34,546 nucleotides of DNA from Burkholderiales bacterium Ga0074133. GTDB lineage: Bacteria; Pseudomonadota; Gammaproteobacteria; Burkholderiales; Burkholderiaceae_C. Numbering within the stretch: position 1 is the stretch's first letter; every line of letters starts with the position of its first letter. The position numbers were made by a program, and so were the translations under genes. The stretch is taken from assembly GCA_001464865.1 (NCBI GenBank), contig LNEG01000221.1, positions 1 through 34,546 of the forward strand. The letters run 5' to 3'. This document shows positions 33,699 through 34,546 of this stretch, piece after piece. The notes beneath the pieces were generated by a model. That model was given only the letters and a program-made list of their open reading frames with translations. It ran no database searches and had not been told where the DNA came from.

Positions 33699-34130
33699 TT
33701 GATCAGTTTTGGTGTCGAAATCCCGTTTGTCAGCCACCTGGGCTTCACGCTGCATCGCATGGAGGGCGGCGAGTCCGAGCTGCGCTACGAGGCCAAGCCC
33801 GAGCATCTGAATTCGTTCGAGGTGACGCACGGCGGGGCGTCGATGACGCTGCTCGATGTGACCATGGCCACGGCGGCGCGCAGCGTGACGCCCGAGATGG
33901 GCGTGGTCACCATCGAAATGAAGACCAGCTTCATGCAGCCTGCCCGCGGCCCGCTGGTGGCCAAGGGGCGGCTCATTCATCGTACGGCGACCATGGCCTT
34001 CACCGAAGGCACCGTGTACGACGCACAGGGCAAGGTGTGCAGCCATGCCACCGGTACCTTCAAGTACGTGCGCCGCCTGCCGGTGGACAGCCGCAGCGCC
34101 AACGGGCTCAAGGTGATTTCGACCGACTGA
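33699..34130 (+). CDS. Hotdog-fold thioesterase (PaaI family)
   Basis: This is a second small hotdog thioesterase, 143 residues. I chose a TTG start at 33699 (MISFGVEIPFVSHLGF) because GAGGA lies upstream at normal spacing and no ATG gives the full domain. The core motif is NSFEVTHGGASMTLLDVTMA, with the catalytic-loop HGG and Asp; VVTIEMKTSFMQPARGP is the following strand pair. The C-terminus KYVRRLPVDSRSANGLKVIS is slightly long. It comes 147 bases after the SDR gene, across repeat R2, and is followed by repeat copy C. Relation to the upstream thioesterase at 29811-30341 is only at fold level, so substrates probably differ. Confidence 0.87.
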   Translation: MISFGVEIPFVSHLGFTLHRMEGGESELRYEAKPEHLNSFEVTHGGASMTLLDVTMATAARSVTPEMGVVTIEMKTSFMQPARGPLVAKGRLIHRTATMAFTEGTVYDAQGKVCSHATGTFKYVRRLPVDSRSANGLKVISTD

Positions 34131-34136
34131 GCCGGA

Positions 34137-34198
34137 TTTTTGGTCAAACAGGCCGCTGGTCCTTTATTTATAAGTGCCAGTAGCTATTATTTTTATAG
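34137..34198 (-). repeat. AT-rich repeat family, intergenic copy C
   Basis: Read on the minus strand the block is CTATAAAAATAATAGCTACT, then GGCACTTATAAATAAAGG, then ACCAGCGGCCTGTTTGACCA. It fills the gap between the thioesterase stop and the oxidoreductase ribosome binding site. The CTAT, AATAGC, arm and GGCC landmarks match copies A and B. The arms pair only partly (CTGG with CCAG). Confidence 0.78.
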
Positions 34199-34224
34199 TA
34201 TTCAATCCCCGAAGGAGCGTTTCC

Positions 34225-34546
34225 ATGCCACGCAATCAGCAAATCGTTCTCGACAACCGCCCGCAGGGCGAGGCCGTGGCCAGCAACTTCAAGCTGGTCG
34301 CCTCCGACACGCCTGCGCTGAAAGACGGCGAAGTGCTGGTGCGCCACCACTACCTGAGCCTGGACCCGTACATGCGCGGCCGCATGAACGAGAGCAAGAG
34401 CTACGCCGCGTCGCAAGGCCTGGGCGAAGTGATGATTGGTGGCACCGTGGGCGAGGTGGCCGATAGCAAGCACCCCAAGTACGCCGTGGGCGACAAGGTG
34501 GTGGGCATGGGCGGCTGGCAGGAGTACAGCGTGGTCGACGGCAGCG
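34225..34546 (+). CDS. NADP-dependent oxidoreductase, MDR family (3' end outside window)
   Basis: This gene is cut by the window end; 107 codons are present and the frame is open throughout. It starts MPRNQQIVLDNRPQGEAVAS at 34225, with GAAGGAG eight bases upstream. The sequence matches the N-terminal part of zinc-free medium-chain dehydrogenases of the prostaglandin-reductase/CurA type: VLVRHHYLSLDPYMRGRMNE, then GEVMIGGTVGEVADSKHP, GDKVVGMGGWQEYSVV. These NADPH-dependent enzymes reduce double bonds of alpha,beta-unsaturated carbonyls. The Rossmann part lies beyond the window. Position next to beta-oxidation genes fits a 2-enoyl reduction or detoxification role, but this is inference. Confidence 0.92.
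   Translation, partial: MPRNQQIVLDNRPQGEAVASNFKLVASDTPALKDGEVLVRHHYLSLDPYMRGRMNESKSYAASQGLGEVMIGGTVGEVADSKHPKYAVGDKVVGMGGWQEYSVVDGS

Overview
The window is about 34.5 kb of GC-rich (well above 60 percent GC) bacterial chromosome. Protein sequences, gene order and two families of short intergenic repeats point to a betaproteobacterium of the Comamonadaceae, most like Acidovorax or a close relative; this assignment comes from recognition, not from a search. I see no transposase, integrase, phage gene or CRISPR array. Both window edges cut genes: the first is urocanate hydratase without its N-terminus, the last an NADP-dependent oxidoreductase without its C-terminus.

Region 1 (1-5283, + strand) is a histidine-utilisation operon, hutU(partial)-hutD-hutI-hutF-hutG. 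It encodes the five-step route: urocanate to imidazolonepropionate, formiminoglutamate, formylglutamate, then glutamate plus formate. A small unrecognised gene follows. Region 2 (5712-12110, - strand) is a branched-chain-amino-acid-type ABC importer (binding protein, two permeases, two ATPases) with a LysE/RhtB-type exporter gene inside the cluster and phosphatidylserine decarboxylase (psd) at its 3' end. Region 3 (12111-14326) holds a long non-coding stretch, infA with a structured leader, tRNA-Pro(UGG) with a strong terminator, and a DUF1624-type membrane protein. Region 4 (14455-18932, - strand) is selO-msrB-yciB-bolA-PpiC-type isomerase, tightly packed and ending at a clear terminator, preceded by a Crp/Fnr-type regulator.

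Region 5 (19169 to the end, + strand) looks like one metabolic module. It has an acyl-CoA ligase, a second complete Liv-type importer, a two-domain enoyl-CoA hydratase/3-hydroxyacyl-CoA dehydrogenase, a thiolase, a hotdog thioesterase, an acyl-CoA dehydrogenase, a small membrane protein, an SDR dehydrogenase, a second thioesterase and an MDR-type oxidoreductase. I infer uptake, CoA activation and beta-oxidation of a carboxylic acid, so the Liv-type importer may carry a fatty-acid-like substrate rather than an amino acid.

The main unusual observations are these. (a) In the second importer the LivF-type ATPase has Arg in place of the Walker A Lys, and its LivG-type partner has Ala in place of the signature-motif Gly. 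Both changes would fall in the same composite ATP site, giving one canonical and one degenerate site. (b) An AT-rich repeat family has three intergenic copies and two apparent copies inside coding sequence (livG of cluster 1 and selO), read in different frames. (c) A GC-rich hairpin repeat occurs three times, each downstream of a stop codon, with stem changes that keep pairing around a nearly constant loop. (d) infA has a structured leader, and a perfect palindrome lies just upstream of the beta-oxidation genes.
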